Positions 54,879 through 64,000 of a stretch of DNA of 64,000 nt are shown piece after piece. Position numbers and translations under genes: made by a program. This stretch comes from Micromonospora sp. WMMD1102 (GTDB taxonomy: Bacteria > Actinomycetota > Actinomycetes > Mycobacteriales > Micromonosporaceae): assembly GCF_029626265.1 (NCBI RefSeq), contig NZ_JARUBN010000001.1, forward strand, positions 1,054,001-1,118,000, read 5' to 3'. Under the pieces are notes generated by a model that worked only from the letters and a program-made list of their open reading frames with translations, was not told the origin of the DNA and searched no databases. Each line of letters starts with the position of its first letter. Positions within the stretch are counted from its first letter, which is position 1.

Positions 54879-55053
54879 CTCGTCATCCTTCCGCCTCGTC
54901 GGAGTCCGTCGTAGGTGTGACGGGTGCGGGCGCGACAACTCATCACCAGGGTCGGTCGGCAACGCGGATCCGGTGCCGGATCCGTTGGCGGGAAGCGACC
55001 GCTAGGACGCCCGTCGCCGCTTCCGCCAGGCCGTCGCCACTCCCGCCGGCCGC

Positions 55054-55707
55054 TCACTGTCGTCGCCGCCACCGCCAGTCGAACTCGCCGGCCGCCGGAG
55101 CAGGTCCGGGCAGCGGGTCCGGGTCCGGCACCGTCGACAGGCCGGCCAGCAGCACCGCGAGCTGGCGGCGCCGCAGTTGCCGGGTGCGCTCCGGATCGGG
55201 TACGCGCACGGCAGCGCACGCCTCCAGCAACGGTCCCAGGTCCTGCGCGACCACGTCGGGGCGCAACCGCCCGCTGGCGCGGGCACGCTCGACCAGCGCG
55301 TTCGCCAGCTCACCGGCGCGTACGGCGTCTCGGCCCATCTCCTCGCTGGGGGTGAAGGTGCCGGCCAGGTGGACGGTGAGCGAGTGCACGTCGGCGTCGA
55401 CCACCCGGGCCAGGAAGCCGGTGAACGCCGTCCAGCCGTCCCGCTCGGCGAGGGCGGCTTCGGCCTCGGTGACGTACCGGCGCAGCCCGTCGTGGCAGAG
55501 CTGGCGCAGCAGGTCCTCCTTGCCCGCGTACCGCCGGTAGAGGGCGCTGATGCCGACGCCGGCGCGTTCGGCGACAGCCGCGATCGGCGCTCTGGGGTCT
55601 TCGAGGAAGACCGCGCGGGCGGCGTCGAGGATCACCTCGTCGTTCTGGGCCGCCTGGGCACGGCGCCCGGCCAGCGGCGCTCCGGGTCTCGCGGGGGATA
55701 TCGGCAT
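55054..55707 (-). CDS. TetR/AcrR-family regulator of the epoxide hydrolase gene
   Basis: 217 residues. HTH about 22-68 (DEVILDAARAVFLEDPRAPI, AAVAERAGVGISALYRRYAG). The C-terminal part is a helical ligand-binding domain of the TetR_C_33 kind and ends in a Pro-rich, then Arg/Trp-rich tail. Divergent from the epoxide hydrolase gene with two dyads between them, so it likely represses both itself and the hydrolase. Confidence 0.93.
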   Translation of the reverse strand: MPISPARPGAPLAGRRAQAAQNDEVILDAARAVFLEDPRAPIAAVAERAGVGISALYRRYAGKEDLLRQLCHDGLRRYVTEAEAALAERDGWTAFTGFLARVVDADVHSLTVHLAGTFTPSEEMGRDAVRAGELANALVERARASGRLRPDVVAQDLGPLLEACAAVRVPDPERTRQLRRRQLAVLLAGLSTVPDPDPLPGPAPAAGEFDWRWRRRQ

Positions 55708-55724
55708 GATCCCAGACTAACAGT

Positions 55725-55778
55725 GGAACGGATCGTTCCGGTCTGCTACAGTGGAAGCAGAACGAAACATTCCGTTCC
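55725..55778. promoter_or_regulatory. Paired TetR operators
   Basis: Site 1, GGAACGGATCGTTCC (55725-55739), has 6-bp arms and a 3-bp centre. Site 2, GAACGAAACATTCCGTTCC (55760-55778), carries the same GAACG/CGTTC half-sites with wider spacing. Together they cover the whole 85-bp divergent promoter region. Confidence 0.7.
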
Positions 55779-55792
55779 GAAGGAGTTCAGAG

Positions 55793-56929
55793 ATGACCGG
55801 CACCGCGATCCGTCCGTTCCGCGTCGAGATCCCGCAGACCGACCTCGACGACCTCGCCGCCCGGCTGGCCCGGACGAACTGGCCGGCCGAGCTGCCCGGC
55901 ACCGGCGACACCTACGGGATGGGCGCCGACCGGGTGCGCGGGCTCGTCGAGCGGTGGCGGGGCGGGTTCGACTGGCGGGCCGTCGAGGCCCGGCTCAACG
56001 CGTACCCGCAGTTCGTCACCGAGATCGACGGCGAGCAGATCCACTTCCTGCACGTCCGGTCGTCCCGGCCGGACGCCACCCCGCTGGTGCTCACCCACGG
56101 CTGGCCCGGCTCGGTGCTGGAGTACCTGGACGTGATCGCCCCGCTCACCGAGCCGGCCGACCCGGACGCGCCGGCCTTCCACGTGGTCGTCCCGTCACTG
56201 CCGGGCTTCGGTTTCTCCGGCCCGACCCGCAGCGCCGGCTGGAACCGGTACCGCACGGCCCGCGCCTGGGCCGAGCTGATGAACCGGCTCGGGTACGCCA
56301 GCTACGGCGCGGTCGGCAACGACGCGGGCTCGATGGTCGCGCCGGAGTTGGGCCGGATCGACCAGGAGCACGTGCTCGGCGTGCACGTCACCCAGCTCTT
56401 CTCGTTCCCGTCCGGCGATCCGGCGGAGTTCGCCGACCTCTCCGAGGCGGACCAGGCGGCGCTGAAGCATCTCCAGTGGTTCTACGAGAACAAGTTCTCC
56501 TTCAACCAGGTGCACAGCCAGCAGCCGCAGACCCTCGCCTTCGGGCTGGCCGACTCACCGGTCGGGCTGCTGGCCTGGAATGCCCAGCTCTTCGACGAGA
56601 GCCTGGACGTCGACTTCGTCCTGGCCAACGTGTCGCTCTACTGGTGCACCGGCACCGCCGCCTCGGCGATCCGGTTCTACTGGGAGGAGGCACACGCCGA
56701 GCAGCCGGCGACCGGCCCGACCACCGTGCCGACCGCGCTCGCGATGTTCCCCGGCGACTTCCAGTCCATTCGCCGCTTCGCCGAGCGGGACCACTCGAAC
56801 ATCGTCCGCTGGACGGCGTACGAGGCGGACGTCGAGGGGCGTGGCGACGTCGGCGGCCACTACGCCGCCCACCAGGCCACCGAGGTGCTCGTCGCCGACA
56901 TCCAGGAGTTCTTCGCCAGCCTCCGCTGA
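55793..56929 (+). CDS. Epoxide hydrolase (EHN-type alpha/beta hydrolase)
   Basis: 378 residues. N-terminal EHN domain (about 5-105; IRPFRVEIPQTDLDDLAARL) and alpha/beta-hydrolase core with the oxyanion motif HGWPGS (102-107) and the nucleophile D177 in VGNDAGSMVAPELG. A His near the end (GGHYAAHQATEVL) completes the triad. It hydrates epoxides to vicinal diols. ATG 55793 has a GAAGGAG site. Regulated by the divergent TetR protein. Confidence 0.94.
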   Translation: MTGTAIRPFRVEIPQTDLDDLAARLARTNWPAELPGTGDTYGMGADRVRGLVERWRGGFDWRAVEARLNAYPQFVTEIDGEQIHFLHVRSSRPDATPLVLTHGWPGSVLEYLDVIAPLTEPADPDAPAFHVVVPSLPGFGFSGPTRSAGWNRYRTARAWAELMNRLGYASYGAVGNDAGSMVAPELGRIDQEHVLGVHVTQLFSFPSGDPAEFADLSEADQAALKHLQWFYENKFSFNQVHSQQPQTLAFGLADSPVGLLAWNAQLFDESLDVDFVLANVSLYWCTGTAASAIRFYWEEAHAEQPATGPTTVPTALAMFPGDFQSIRRFAERDHSNIVRWTAYEADVEGRGDVGGHYAAHQATEVLVADIQEFFASLR

Positions 56930-57118
56930 CCACCACGCCCGCCGCTGCCCGCCCTGCTTCCCGCCGGGCGGGCTGCGTCGCGGTCCCACCCGTCGCGGTC
57001 CTACCGGTCGGGTGCCGCGTCAGGCACGGCGCCCCGGGCACGCCGCGCGATGCCGGCCGGACAACCTGGCGCCGCACGCGGGATGCCGCCCGGACCTCCC
57101 AGGGTGCCGGTAGATAAC

Positions 57119-57129
57119 CGAAACTTTCG
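57119..57129. promoter_or_regulatory. CGAAACTTTCG palindrome
   Basis: A perfect 5+5 palindrome with one central base, identical to the CGAAA-N-TTTCG element conserved upstream of Streptomyces xylanase genes. A degenerate copy precedes the GH10 gene at 34004. Confidence 0.7.
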
Positions 57130-57171
57130 TTTGAGAAACCGGGTCCAGTCTGCCAGCCTTAAGGTCATCAA

Positions 57172-57185
57172 TGTGATCGCTAACA
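57172..57185. promoter_or_regulatory. LacI-type operator TGTGATCGCTAACA
   Basis: Matches the perfect palindrome at 34092-34105 in 12 of 14 positions, with the right half-site CGCTAACA intact. It lies 43 bp downstream of the CGAAACTTTCG box, the same order as upstream of the xylanase. Confidence 0.65.
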
Positions 57186-57454
57186 CGATCTTCCAACCGC
57201 TGGAGGCCCGTCCGTCCGCCTGACGAGCACCACGGCTTCGCGCCGCTGAACCCAGTCCGACGACTCCGACGTGCAGGCTCGGTGCTCGTCGTTCGGCGTT
57301 GCCGCGTCGTCGTGTCGCACGCCCGGCTGCGGTGCCAGCGGATGGTCGGCCGGTGTCCCACCCCACCCACGACCCGTGCCGAAGCTCGGCGGTCGCGTCG
57401 TGGGAACGGCCGTCCGGCGATCACGCATGTCAGCGGCGAGTGAAAGGAACGTAC

Positions 57455-60151
57455 GTGCATTCAGCCCGTCCTACCATCAGAACGTCGTTGCTGGCAGTCG
57501 CGGTACTCGTCTCCGCCGCCCTGCCGGCGGTGGTCGCGGATCCGCTGCCGGCCGCAGCCGCCGTCCAGGAAACCTTCTACGTTGCTCCCGACGGCAACGA
57601 CAGCAATCCGGGGACGATCACGTCGCCGTTCCGGACCCTGCAACGCGCCCGGGACGTCGTCCGCACGGTGAACGCGAACATGACCGGCGACATCCAGGTC
57701 TATCTCCGGGGCGGAAACTATCCGGTGAGCAGCACCATCGAGTTCGGTGCGGGCGACTCGGGCAGCAATGGCTACCGGGTGACATACGCCGGCTACCCAG
57801 GCGAGACGCCGGTCCTCGACGGCGGCGTCCGGGTGACCGGGTGGACGCAGCACAGCGGCAACATCTGGAAGGCGCCGCTCGACCGCGCCAACAAGCTGCG
57901 GGCACTCTACGTCAACGACAAGCGCGCCTACATGGCCTCGAAGACCATCAACTCGGCGGGCTGCCACGGGACCTACAACATCACCGCCGGGCAGGCCGCG
58001 TGGGCCTGGGAATCAGGGTCCCAGTGCGACGGCGCCAGATACAACCTGGCCGACTTCCCGGCCGTCTCCCGCAACCAGGACGACATCGAGATCGAGACGG
58101 GCACGACCTGGACCACGGCCATCGTGGGAGTCCGCCAGGTGACCACCAGCTCCGACGGGCAGAGTCGGGTCGCGCTGTTCCAGCAGCCGGGTGCGGCCAT
58201 CGCCCAGGGGGCGTTCAACGGCAACGCCCAGGTGGGCGGCAGCCACAAGGTCATGAACGCCTACGAGTTCCTGGACGCGCCGGGGGAGTTCTACTTCGAC
58301 AAGACCAGCCGCACGGTGTACTACTACAAGGCCAGCACCGAGAACATGTCGACCGCGACGGTGGTGGCACCGAACAACGTGCCCACCCTGCTGCGGATCG
58401 CCGGCACCTCGACGAGCAGCCACGCGCGTAACCTCACGTTCTCCGGTCTCACCGTCGCGCACTCCGACTGGAACCTCTTCAACGTCGCAGGTGCCGCCTT
58501 CAAACAGGCCCAGCAGGGCAACCTGGGCGCGCAGGCGTACGCGAAGGGGAACTTCCACGTCTACTACTACCGCAACGTCGACGTGACCCCCGGCAGCATC
58601 CACATCCAGAACGCCGACGGCATCGTCCTGCAGCGCAACCGGGTCCAGCACACCGGCGCCGACGGGATCAACATGGTCAACGACGTGCAGAACAGCCAGT
58701 TGATCGGGAACTTCACTAACGACATCGCCGGCTCCGCCGTCACCGTGGGGCATCCCCAGCACGTCTACATCGGCGACCACACCTCGACGAACCGTGAGAA
58801 GTACTCCCCGCAGGTCGAGGGGCTGCCCAAGAACATCGAGATCAGGAACAACTATCTCTACGACAGTGCGGTGCTGTTCAACGGGCACAGCCCCATCTCG
58901 GCGTACTTCGTCGACAGCCTCAACATCCAGTACAACCGGATCGAGAAGACTCCGTGGTCGGGCATCACGCTCGGCTGGGGATGGTGGAACTTCGACGGGT
59001 CGTCGGGCTCGATCGTGCCCAACCGGCCGACCACCACGGCGAGGAACAACACCATCAGCCACAACCACATCATCGACACGGTGCAGCGGCTCAGCGACAC
59101 GGCGCCGATCTACACGCTCGGCAGCCAGCCGGGGACCACGATCACCGACAACTACCTACAGGGCGTTCCGGCCGGTCACAAGTACGGACTGCACCCGGAC
59201 GAGGGTTCGGCGTTCATCACCTTCCGGGACAACGTCCTGAGCGTGGACAAGAACGTCACCTGGCTGCTCAACTCCGACGACTTCGGGCGCAAGCACGACC
59301 TGAGCGTCACGCAGACCTACGGCCCGATAAACAAGGTCTCGAACAAGAACCTGCCGAACAGCACCATCCACGACATCATCGTCTCCGCCGACTACGTCTG
59401 GCCGGCGCCGGCCTACGGCATCGCGGTGAACTCGGGACTCCAGGACTCGTTCCGGGACATCGTCCCGGCGGGTAACGTCGCTCTGCCGGACTATGTCCTG
59501 CCGGCCAGTACCTTCGTCACCAGCGGGACGGCGTCGGTGCCGATCCGGAGCAGCGGCGACGCGACCAGGACGGTCTGGCTGGCCCCCGCCGGCACGACCA
59601 GTTTCGCGGCCGGCCCGACGATGACAAGCGCGAGCGGCACCGCCACCTCCATCGCGGTCCCGACGGCGGCGGGTGAATACCGGCTCTACGTCCTCGACGC
59701 CCAGGGCAACCGGTCGGCCGAGTCCAGGTCGATCGTCCGGCAGCAGAGCGGCGGCGGGCAGCAGGACGCCCAGATCGTGGGCGGCCAGTCGGGCCGGTGC
59801 GTCGAGGTGCCCAACTCCGCCACCACCAACGGCACCCAGGTGCAGTTGTGGGACTGCTCCGGCGGCACGAACCAACGGTGGGCCCAGACCGCGAGCAGGC
59901 AACTGACCGTGTACGGCAACAAGTGCCTGGACGCGTCCGGTGCGGGCACCGCGAACGGCACCCAGGTGATCATCTGGGACTGCCATGGCGGGCTCAACCA
60001 GCAGTGGAACGTCAACGCCAACGGCACCATCACGAATGCCCAGTCCGGGCTGTGTCTCGATGCCAACGGCGCTGCCTCGGCCAACGGAACGAAGATAATC
60101 CTCTGGTCGTGCAACGGTGGCGCGAACCAGCAGTGGAGCCGACGCAACTGA
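57455..60151 (+). CDS. Secreted right-handed beta-helix protein with C-terminal ricin-type lectin (CBM13)
   Basis: 898 residues. Signal peptide about 1-37 (AALPAVVADPLPAAAA). The N-domain opens with FYVAPDGNDSNPGTITSPFR, LQRARDVVR and PVLDGGVRVTGW, typical of GH141-like and related beta-helix carbohydrate enzymes. Next come about 400 residues of parallel beta-helix (NADGIVLQRNRVQHTGADGI, NIEIRNNYLYDSA), a short Ig-like module, and a ricin trefoil with three QxW repeats (TNQRWAQ, LNQQWNV, ANQQWSR). The last resembles the lectin of the GH10 xylanase. GTG 57455 follows AAAGGAAC. Shared operators suggest a role in xylan or pectin breakdown; the GH family is tentative. Confidence 0.85.
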   Translation: MHSARPTIRTSLLAVAVLVSAALPAVVADPLPAAAAVQETFYVAPDGNDSNPGTITSPFRTLQRARDVVRTVNANMTGDIQVYLRGGNYPVSSTIEFGAGDSGSNGYRVTYAGYPGETPVLDGGVRVTGWTQHSGNIWKAPLDRANKLRALYVNDKRAYMASKTINSAGCHGTYNITAGQAAWAWESGSQCDGARYNLADFPAVSRNQDDIEIETGTTWTTAIVGVRQVTTSSDGQSRVALFQQPGAAIAQGAFNGNAQVGGSHKVMNAYEFLDAPGEFYFDKTSRTVYYYKASTENMSTATVVAPNNVPTLLRIAGTSTSSHARNLTFSGLTVAHSDWNLFNVAGAAFKQAQQGNLGAQAYAKGNFHVYYYRNVDVTPGSIHIQNADGIVLQRNRVQHTGADGINMVNDVQNSQLIGNFTNDIAGSAVTVGHPQHVYIGDHTSTNREKYSPQVEGLPKNIEIRNNYLYDSAVLFNGHSPISAYFVDSLNIQYNRIEKTPWSGITLGWGWWNFDGSSGSIVPNRPTTTARNNTISHNHIIDTVQRLSDTAPIYTLGSQPGTTITDNYLQGVPAGHKYGLHPDEGSAFITFRDNVLSVDKNVTWLLNSDDFGRKHDLSVTQTYGPINKVSNKNLPNSTIHDIIVSADYVWPAPAYGIAVNSGLQDSFRDIVPAGNVALPDYVLPASTFVTSGTASVPIRSSGDATRTVWLAPAGTTSFAAGPTMTSASGTATSIAVPTAAGEYRLYVLDAQGNRSAESRSIVRQQSGGGQQDAQIVGGQSGRCVEVPNSATTNGTQVQLWDCSGGTNQRWAQTASRQLTVYGNKCLDASGAGTANGTQVIIWDCHGGLNQQWNVNANGTITNAQSGLCLDANGAASANGTKIILWSCNGGANQQWSRRN

Positions 60152-60159
60152 CCGGTACG

Positions 60160-60192
60160 CCCGGGGCCGGGCCGCACCTGCCCGGCCCCGGG
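60160..60192. terminator. Bidirectional hairpin between convergent genes
   Basis: CCCGGGGCCGGGC (60160-60172) pairs with GCCCGGCCCCGGG (60180-60192), 13 bp perfect. It ends the beta-helix gene and possibly glpK. Confidence 0.7.
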
Positions 60193-60236
60193 CCAACCCC
60201 ACTCCGGCGCGCGACTCCGCGCCGGAGGGACGACTG

Positions 60237-61751
60237 TCAGAGGTCCACCCAGTCCAGGGTCCGCTGCACCGCCTTCTTCCACTTGGCGTACCCCTCGGCG
60301 CGCTGCTCGTCGGACCAGGTCGGCGACCAGCGCTCGCTCTCGTTCCAGTTCTGGCGCAGCTCGTCGGTGTGCTGCCAGAAGCCGGTCGCCAGCCCGGCCG
60401 CGTATGCGGCGCCGAGCGCGGTGGTCTCGGCCACCACCGGACGGCTCACCGGCACGCCGAGGATGTCGGCCTGGAGCTGCATGCAGAGCCGGTTGGCGGT
60501 GACCCCGCCGTCGACCTTGAGCACGTCGAGGTGTACGCCGGAGTCCTGCTCCATCGCCACCGCGACGTCCCGGCTCTGGTAGCAGATCGCCTCCAGCGTC
60601 GCCCGGGCCAGGTGGGCGTTGGTGTTGTACCGGGAGAGTCCGACGATCGCGCCCCGTGCGTCGGACCGCCAGTACGGGGCGAACAGGCCGGAGAAGGCCG
60701 GTACGAAGTAGACGCCCCCGTTGTCCTCGACCTGTGCGGCCAGCGCCTCGCTCTGCGCGGCGCCGCTGATGATGCCGAGCTGGTCGCGCAGCCACTGTAC
60801 GGCCGAGCCGGTCACCGCGATCGAGCCTTCCAGCGCGTACACGGCGGGGGCGTCGCCGAGTTTGTAGCAGACGGTCGTGAGCAGGCCGGATTTCGAGCGC
60901 ACCGGCGACGTACCGGTGTTGAGCAGCATGAAGTTGCCGGTGCCGTAGGTGTTCTTCGCCTCGCCCTCGGCGAAGCAGACCTGTCCGACCGTCGCCGCCT
61001 GCTGGTCACCGAGGGCGGCGGTGAGCGGGACCTCGCCGCCGAGCGGACCGGTCCGCAGCGTCGTCCCGTACCGGCCCGGGTCGGACGAGGGGCGGATCTG
61101 CGGCAGCATCGCCCGGGGGATGTCGAAGAACGACAGCAGCTCGTCGTCCCAGTCCAGCGTCTCCAGGTTCATCAGCATGGTGCGGCTGGCGTTCGTGACG
61201 TCGGTGACGTGCACGCCGCCGTCCACCCCGCCGGTCAGGTTCCACAGCAGCCAGGTGTCGGTGGTGCCGAACACCGCCTCGCCGCGCTCCGCCGCCGCGC
61301 GTACCCCGTCGACGTTCTCCAGGATCCACTGGATCTTGCCGGCGGCGAAGTAGGTGGCGGGCGGCAGGCCGGCCTTCTGCCGGATCACGTCGCCCCGCCC
61401 GTCCCGGTCGAGCGCCGCGGCGATCTGGTCGGTGCGGGTGTCCTGCCAGACGATCGCGTTGTGATAGGGGCGGCCGGTGCGGCGGTTCCACACCAGCGTC
61501 GTCTCGCGCTGGTTGGTGATGCCGAGTGCGACCAGGTCGGCGGCCTCGAGACCGTGGTTGTTCAGCACGGTACGGATCACCGCCGAGGTACGTTCCCAGA
61601 TCTCCAGCGGGTTGTGCTCGACCCAGCCGGCCCGGGGCAGGATCTGCTCGTGCTCCAACTGGTGGCGCCCCACCTCGTTGCCGCCGTGGTCGAAGACCAT
61701 GAACCTGGTACTCGTCGTGCCCTGGTCCACCGCGCCGACGAAGTCAGCCAT
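60237..61751 (-). CDS. glpK: Glycerol kinase GlpK
   Basis: Phosphorylates glycerol to sn-glycerol 3-phosphate with ATP. 504 residues, normal length. FGGY-family motifs: [15 protein letters not shown] at the N-terminus, [28 protein letters not shown], the ATP-site [12 protein letters not shown], and [20 protein letters not shown] with [15 protein letters not shown] 61751 follows AAGGAGA. No glpF or glpD adjoins it in this window. Confidence 0.97.
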   Translation of the reverse strand: MADFVGAVDQGTTSTRFMVFDHGGNEVGRHQLEHEQILPRAGWVEHNPLEIWERTSAVIRTVLNNHGLEAADLVALGITNQRETTLVWNRRTGRPYHNAIVWQDTRTDQIAAALDRDGRGDVIRQKAGLPPATYFAAGKIQWILENVDGVRAAAERGEAVFGTTDTWLLWNLTGGVDGGVHVTDVTNASRTMLMNLETLDWDDELLSFFDIPRAMLPQIRPSSDPGRYGTTLRTGPLGGEVPLTAALGDQQAATVGQVCFAEGEAKNTYGTGNFMLLNTGTSPVRSKSGLLTTVCYKLGDAPAVYALEGSIAVTGSAVQWLRDQLGIISGAAQSEALAAQVEDNGGVYFVPAFSGLFAPYWRSDARGAIVGLSRYNTNAHLARATLEAICYQSRDVAVAMEQDSGVHLDVLKVDGGVTANRLCMQLQADILGVPVSRPVVAETTALGAAYAAGLATGFWQHTDELRQNWNESERWSPTWSDEQRAEGYAKWKKAVQRTLDWVDL

Positions 61752-61945
61752 TCCCGTCTCCTTCGCTGTCGCTCTCGACGAGTCCTGGTCGGGCGGAGTC
61801 GAACATCCACTCTGCCCGCCGAACACCCCACCCCGACTGTCGGACATCATCCTCCGGTCGGCAGCGCGACGGCGGTGCGGCGGGCCTGAGTCGGGCCGGC
61901 CCGCCGCACACGTCCGTGGTGACGGTGAGCACGGCCCCGCCGTGC

Positions 61946-62875
61946 TCACATCCGTCGGGCGGCGGTGGTGCGGGCGGCGTCGGCGGTCTCCTGGATCGTC
62001 TGGTCCAGGCTGGTCGGGGTGAGCCCGAAGGTGGTCTCGGTGAGGGTGCTGTCCAGCACGAACGGTGCGTAGAACTGGTAGTCCATCTCGGCCAGTTCGC
62101 GGGCCATCGGCACGACCAGACCGGCCGCGCGCATGGCGGACCGGGGCAGCTTGCGCAGCTTGAGGCGCGGGCTGCCGGTCAGCTCGCAGTAGCGGTCGGC
62201 CAGGTGCCGGATGGTGACCGGAGGGGGTGACGGCACGTGCCAGGCCCGGCCGTGCGCGCGCGGATCGCGGGCCAGCGTTACCAGGGTGCGGGCCATGTCC
62301 CCGGTGTAGGTGAAGGTGTGCGGCAGGTCCGGGTCGCCCGGCACCCAGGCGGCGGCCCCCCGGCTGACCGCCGGCAGGATCACCGCGGAGAAGACGCCGA
62401 CCGCACCGGCGCCGACGTAGTCGGAGCCGCGCGCCTCGACGGTACGTACCCCGCTGTCCAGGGCGTCGCGCCACATCCTGACGCGTACCCTTCCCTTGCG
62501 GCCCACGGCGGCCAGCGGGGTGTGCTCGGTCATCCGCCCGTCCGGCTGCGGGCCGTAGCCGTAGAGGTTGCCGGTGATGGCATAGACGGCGCCGGTGGAC
62601 CTGGCCGCCGCGATCATCGCGTCGTTCATCGGGAACCAGAGCCGTTCCCACTCGGTGTACTTCGGGTTCGCGCAGTTGTAGAGCACCTCGGCGCCGTCGG
62701 TCAGCTCGGTCAGCCGGCGCGCGTCGCCGGCGTCGGCGGCGATCCGTTCGATCATCGGGTGCTCGGGCCCGCCGCCGCCGCGTGTGACGAGCCGGACCCG
62801 CTCGCCCTGCTCGGCGAGGAGCAGGGCGATCCGGGAGCCGATCGGGCCGGCACCGACGACCACAGAATTCGACAT
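61946..62875 (-). CDS. NAD(P)-dependent epimerase/oxidoreductase-like protein
   Basis: 309 residues of the extended short-chain dehydrogenase type. The N-terminal Rossmann motif is [20 protein letters not shown]. The middle has [14 protein letters not shown], where Y-G-Y-G replaces the usual YxxxK active site, and [17 protein letters not shown]. It may bind NAD(P) and act as a reductase-like or regulatory protein (NmrA-like side of the family). ATG 62875 follows AAGGAGA. Divergent from a TetR regulator with paired operators. Confidence 0.87.
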   Translation of the reverse strand: MSNSVVVGAGPIGSRIALLLAEQGERVRLVTRGGGGPEHPMIERIAADAGDARRLTELTDGAEVLYNCANPKYTEWERLWFPMNDAMIAAARSTGAVYAITGNLYGYGPQPDGRMTEHTPLAAVGRKGRVRVRMWRDALDSGVRTVEARGSDYVGAGAVGVFSAVILPAVSRGAAAWVPGDPDLPHTFTYTGDMARTLVTLARDPRAHGRAWHVPSPPPVTIRHLADRYCELTGSPRLKLRKLPRSAMRAAGLVVPMARELAEMDYQFYAPFVLDSTLTETTFGLTPTSLDQTIQETADAARTTAARRM

Positions 62876-62890
62876 GGCGTTCTCCTTGGT

Positions 62891-62955
62891 GAACAGTGTT
62901 CTCGTTCCGGAGCAACAGTCGCACACGTCGGCCGGTCGCGTCAAGAACGCTGTTC
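62891..62955. promoter_or_regulatory. Two TetR operators in the divergent promoter
   Basis: GAACAGTGTTC (62891-62901) and GAACGCTGTTC (62945-62955) share the form GAAC-NNN-GTTC and are each followed by TCGTT in the same orientation. They are 54 bp apart, about five helical turns. Each lies against one of the two divergent genes. Confidence 0.75.
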
Positions 62956-62976
62956 TCGTTGTGGCACACTGCTCTG

Positions 62977-63660
62977 ATGAGTGCCCCAGGAGTGCGTGCC
63001 CGGATCCGGGCAGAGCTCACCGAAGAGATCAAGTCGGTGGCACACCGCCACCTGGCCACCGACGGGGCCAACCTGTCCCTGCGGGCGGTCGCCCGCGACC
63101 TGGGCATGGCTCCGTCGGCCGTCTACCGCTACTTCGCCAGCCGTGACGACCTGCTCACCGCCCTGATCATCGACGCGTACAACGCGGTCGGCGACGCCGC
63201 CGAGCGCGCGCTGCCCGACGCGCCGGACCCGCTGGAACGCTGGCTGGCGGTCAGCTCGGCGGTCCGCGCCTGGGCGTTGGCCGAGCCGCACCGGTGGGCA
63301 CTCATCTACGGCAGCCCGGTGCCCGGCTACCGCGCCCCGGAGGACACCATCGGGCCGGGCGCCCGGGTGCTGCTGCTCATCGGGCGGATCCTGCTGGCGG
63401 CCCACCACGCGGGGCGGCTGGCGCCCGGCGAGCCGCTCACCGGCCGGTACGCCGACGAACTCGCCCGGGTCACCCACGCGCTCGGTCCGGACACCCCGGT
63501 ACGCGTGGTGGCCGGCACCCTCATGCTCTTCTTCCAGCTCTGCGGCGCGGTCAGCGGCGAGCTGTTCGGCCAGCTCCACAACTCCGTCGACGAGGACCGG
63601 CAGGGCTTCTTCGAGTACCAGATGCGCTCCGCCGCCACCGCCGCCGGACTCACCCGGTGA
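62977..63660 (+). CDS. TetR/AcrR-family regulator
   Basis: 227 residues. HTH about 15-62 ([48 protein letters not shown]), then a TetR_C_13/WHG-like ligand domain ([17 protein letters not shown] is characteristic). Divergent from the oxidoreductase gene, which it probably represses together with itself. ATG 62977 appears nearly leaderless relative to the second operator. Confidence 0.93.
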   Translation: MSAPGVRARIRAELTEEIKSVAHRHLATDGANLSLRAVARDLGMAPSAVYRYFASRDDLLTALIIDAYNAVGDAAERALPDAPDPLERWLAVSSAVRAWALAEPHRWALIYGSPVPGYRAPEDTIGPGARVLLLIGRILLAAHHAGRLAPGEPLTGRYADELARVTHALGPDTPVRVVAGTLMLFFQLCGAVSGELFGQLHNSVDEDRQGFFEYQMRSAATAAGLTR

Positions 63661-63874
63661 TCCGCACGGTGGCTCGGCCGTCCCGTCCCGGCGAGCGTCG
63701 GGACCCCCGGGACCCCGTGTCGTGAATGCCCCGGGCGCGTATGCATGTGGACCCGGGCCCCGTCCCTGTGGACGCGCGAGGCGCCGTCCCCGTGCACGTC
63801 CGGACGCCGTCCCTTTCCCCGGCCGGCCAGCGCGGCCGAGTCAGCCGGGTCGGGCTCGGCGGCACCCGCGGTCG

Positions 63875-64000
63875 CTACCGCAGCGGAACCAGCCAGGTCG
63901 GGCTCGGTTCCCCGGCGACCACGCCGGCGACCAGACCGGTCTCGGGGCGGTAGCGGACGGGGATCGGGTCGCTGAGTTCGCCGACGAACTCGCCGTCGAC
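63875..64000 (-). CDS. C-terminal 41 residues of an unidentified protein
   Basis: Open frame entering from the right edge and ending at TAG 63877-63875. The residues (GELSDPIPVRYRPETGLVAG, then VVAGEPSPTWLVPLR) look protein-like, with good third-position GC, but are too few to name a family. 63661-63874 between this end and the TetR stop holds no gene that I can support. Confidence 0.55.
   Translation of the reverse strand, partial: VDGEFVGELSDPIPVRYRPETGLVAGVVAGEPSPTWLVPLR

Larger units (their letters stand above)
56930..57454. other. 525-bp regulatory region between epoxide hydrolase and beta-helix genes
   Basis: The left part (56940-57110) is GC-rich without a gene and includes CCCGCC...GGCGGG structures that may end the hydrolase transcript. 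From 57112 the composition turns AT-richer and carries a CGAAACTTTCG box and a LacI-type operator. 57190-57454 is a long leader with no start codon in a convincing context before the GTG at 57455. Confidence 0.6.

Noticed and set aside
57299..57454. Upstream in-frame extension of the beta-helix protein
   Set aside because: It would place about 52 Arg/Pro-rich residues before a perfectly normal signal peptide; the GTG at 57455 has an AAAGGAAC site at the right distance.

Overview
The window is high-GC actinomycete DNA, most probably from a Micromonosporaceae-like soil or plant-associated organism (Micromonospora, Plantactinospora and relatives). This is inferred from the strong GC bias at third codon positions, the many GTG starts, the tRNA and housekeeping genes, the expansin and xylanase content, and short GGGCCC-centred palindromic repeats. 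No species call is possible from the sequence alone. Protein functions were assigned by reading motifs; no database search was run.

Layout. 1-2540: a truncated MGT-type glycosyltransferase divergent from a TetR regulator, then a DUF4190-type small membrane protein. 2700-10870: a complete histidine-utilisation operon on the minus strand (hutU, an M20-type amidohydrolase, hutF, hutI, hutH), preceded by an RpiR/SIS regulator. 10940-14640: methyltransferase, MOSC protein, expansin-like protein, acetyltransferase and tRNA-Leu. 14670-18170: a Bcp peroxiredoxin divergent from an ECF-type Co/Ni importer (cbiM, PDGLE/CbiN-like, cbiQ, cbiO) with a textbook TTGCAA-N5-TTGCAA Nur box between them, so the metal is probably nickel. 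18200-23680: a copper/envelope redox region (membrane protein, DsbA-like, MauE-like, CopC-CopD fusion, YcnI). 23870-31345: a low-complexity membrane protein, a GT87-like transferase, oligoribonuclease, tRNA-His, two paralogous lipoprotein L,D-transpeptidases and tRNA-Lys.

31270-35740 looks like a decayed genomic island. It begins at tRNA-Lys and ends in a degenerate copy of the 3' half of that tRNA plus its downstream flank. Inside are a secreted M23-like protein, two frameshifted hydrolase pseudogenes and a GH10 xylanase. The xylanase and a secreted beta-helix/ricin-lectin protein at 57455 carry the same two promoter boxes, a GAAACTTT palindrome and a LacI-type operator, so they look like one plant-cell-wall regulon.

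35810-51970 is the most interesting accessory block. First come two cell-wall hydrolases without signal peptides (GH25 muramidase, M15 peptidase), a helical protein, a 48-residue membrane peptide, a cytosolic subtilase, a TPR-CHAT protease with its own ECF sigma factor, a LuxR regulator and a glycine-zipper protein. Next, at 47402-51970, is a three-gene overlapping cassette: a small effector whose C-terminus carries an amyloid-like motif, a STAND/NACHT ATPase whose N-terminus carries the matching motif, and a separately encoded 977-residue helical-repeat protein. This is the layout of bacterial NLR/amyloid-signalling cell-death systems, but with the sensor split from the ATPase.

51990-64000 holds ordinary regulator/enzyme pairs: VOC protein/LysR, a SnoaL-tailed sigma factor, TetR/epoxide hydrolase and oxidoreductase/TetR, each divergent pair with visible operators, plus glycerol kinase glpK and the tail of an unidentified minus-strand gene at the right edge.
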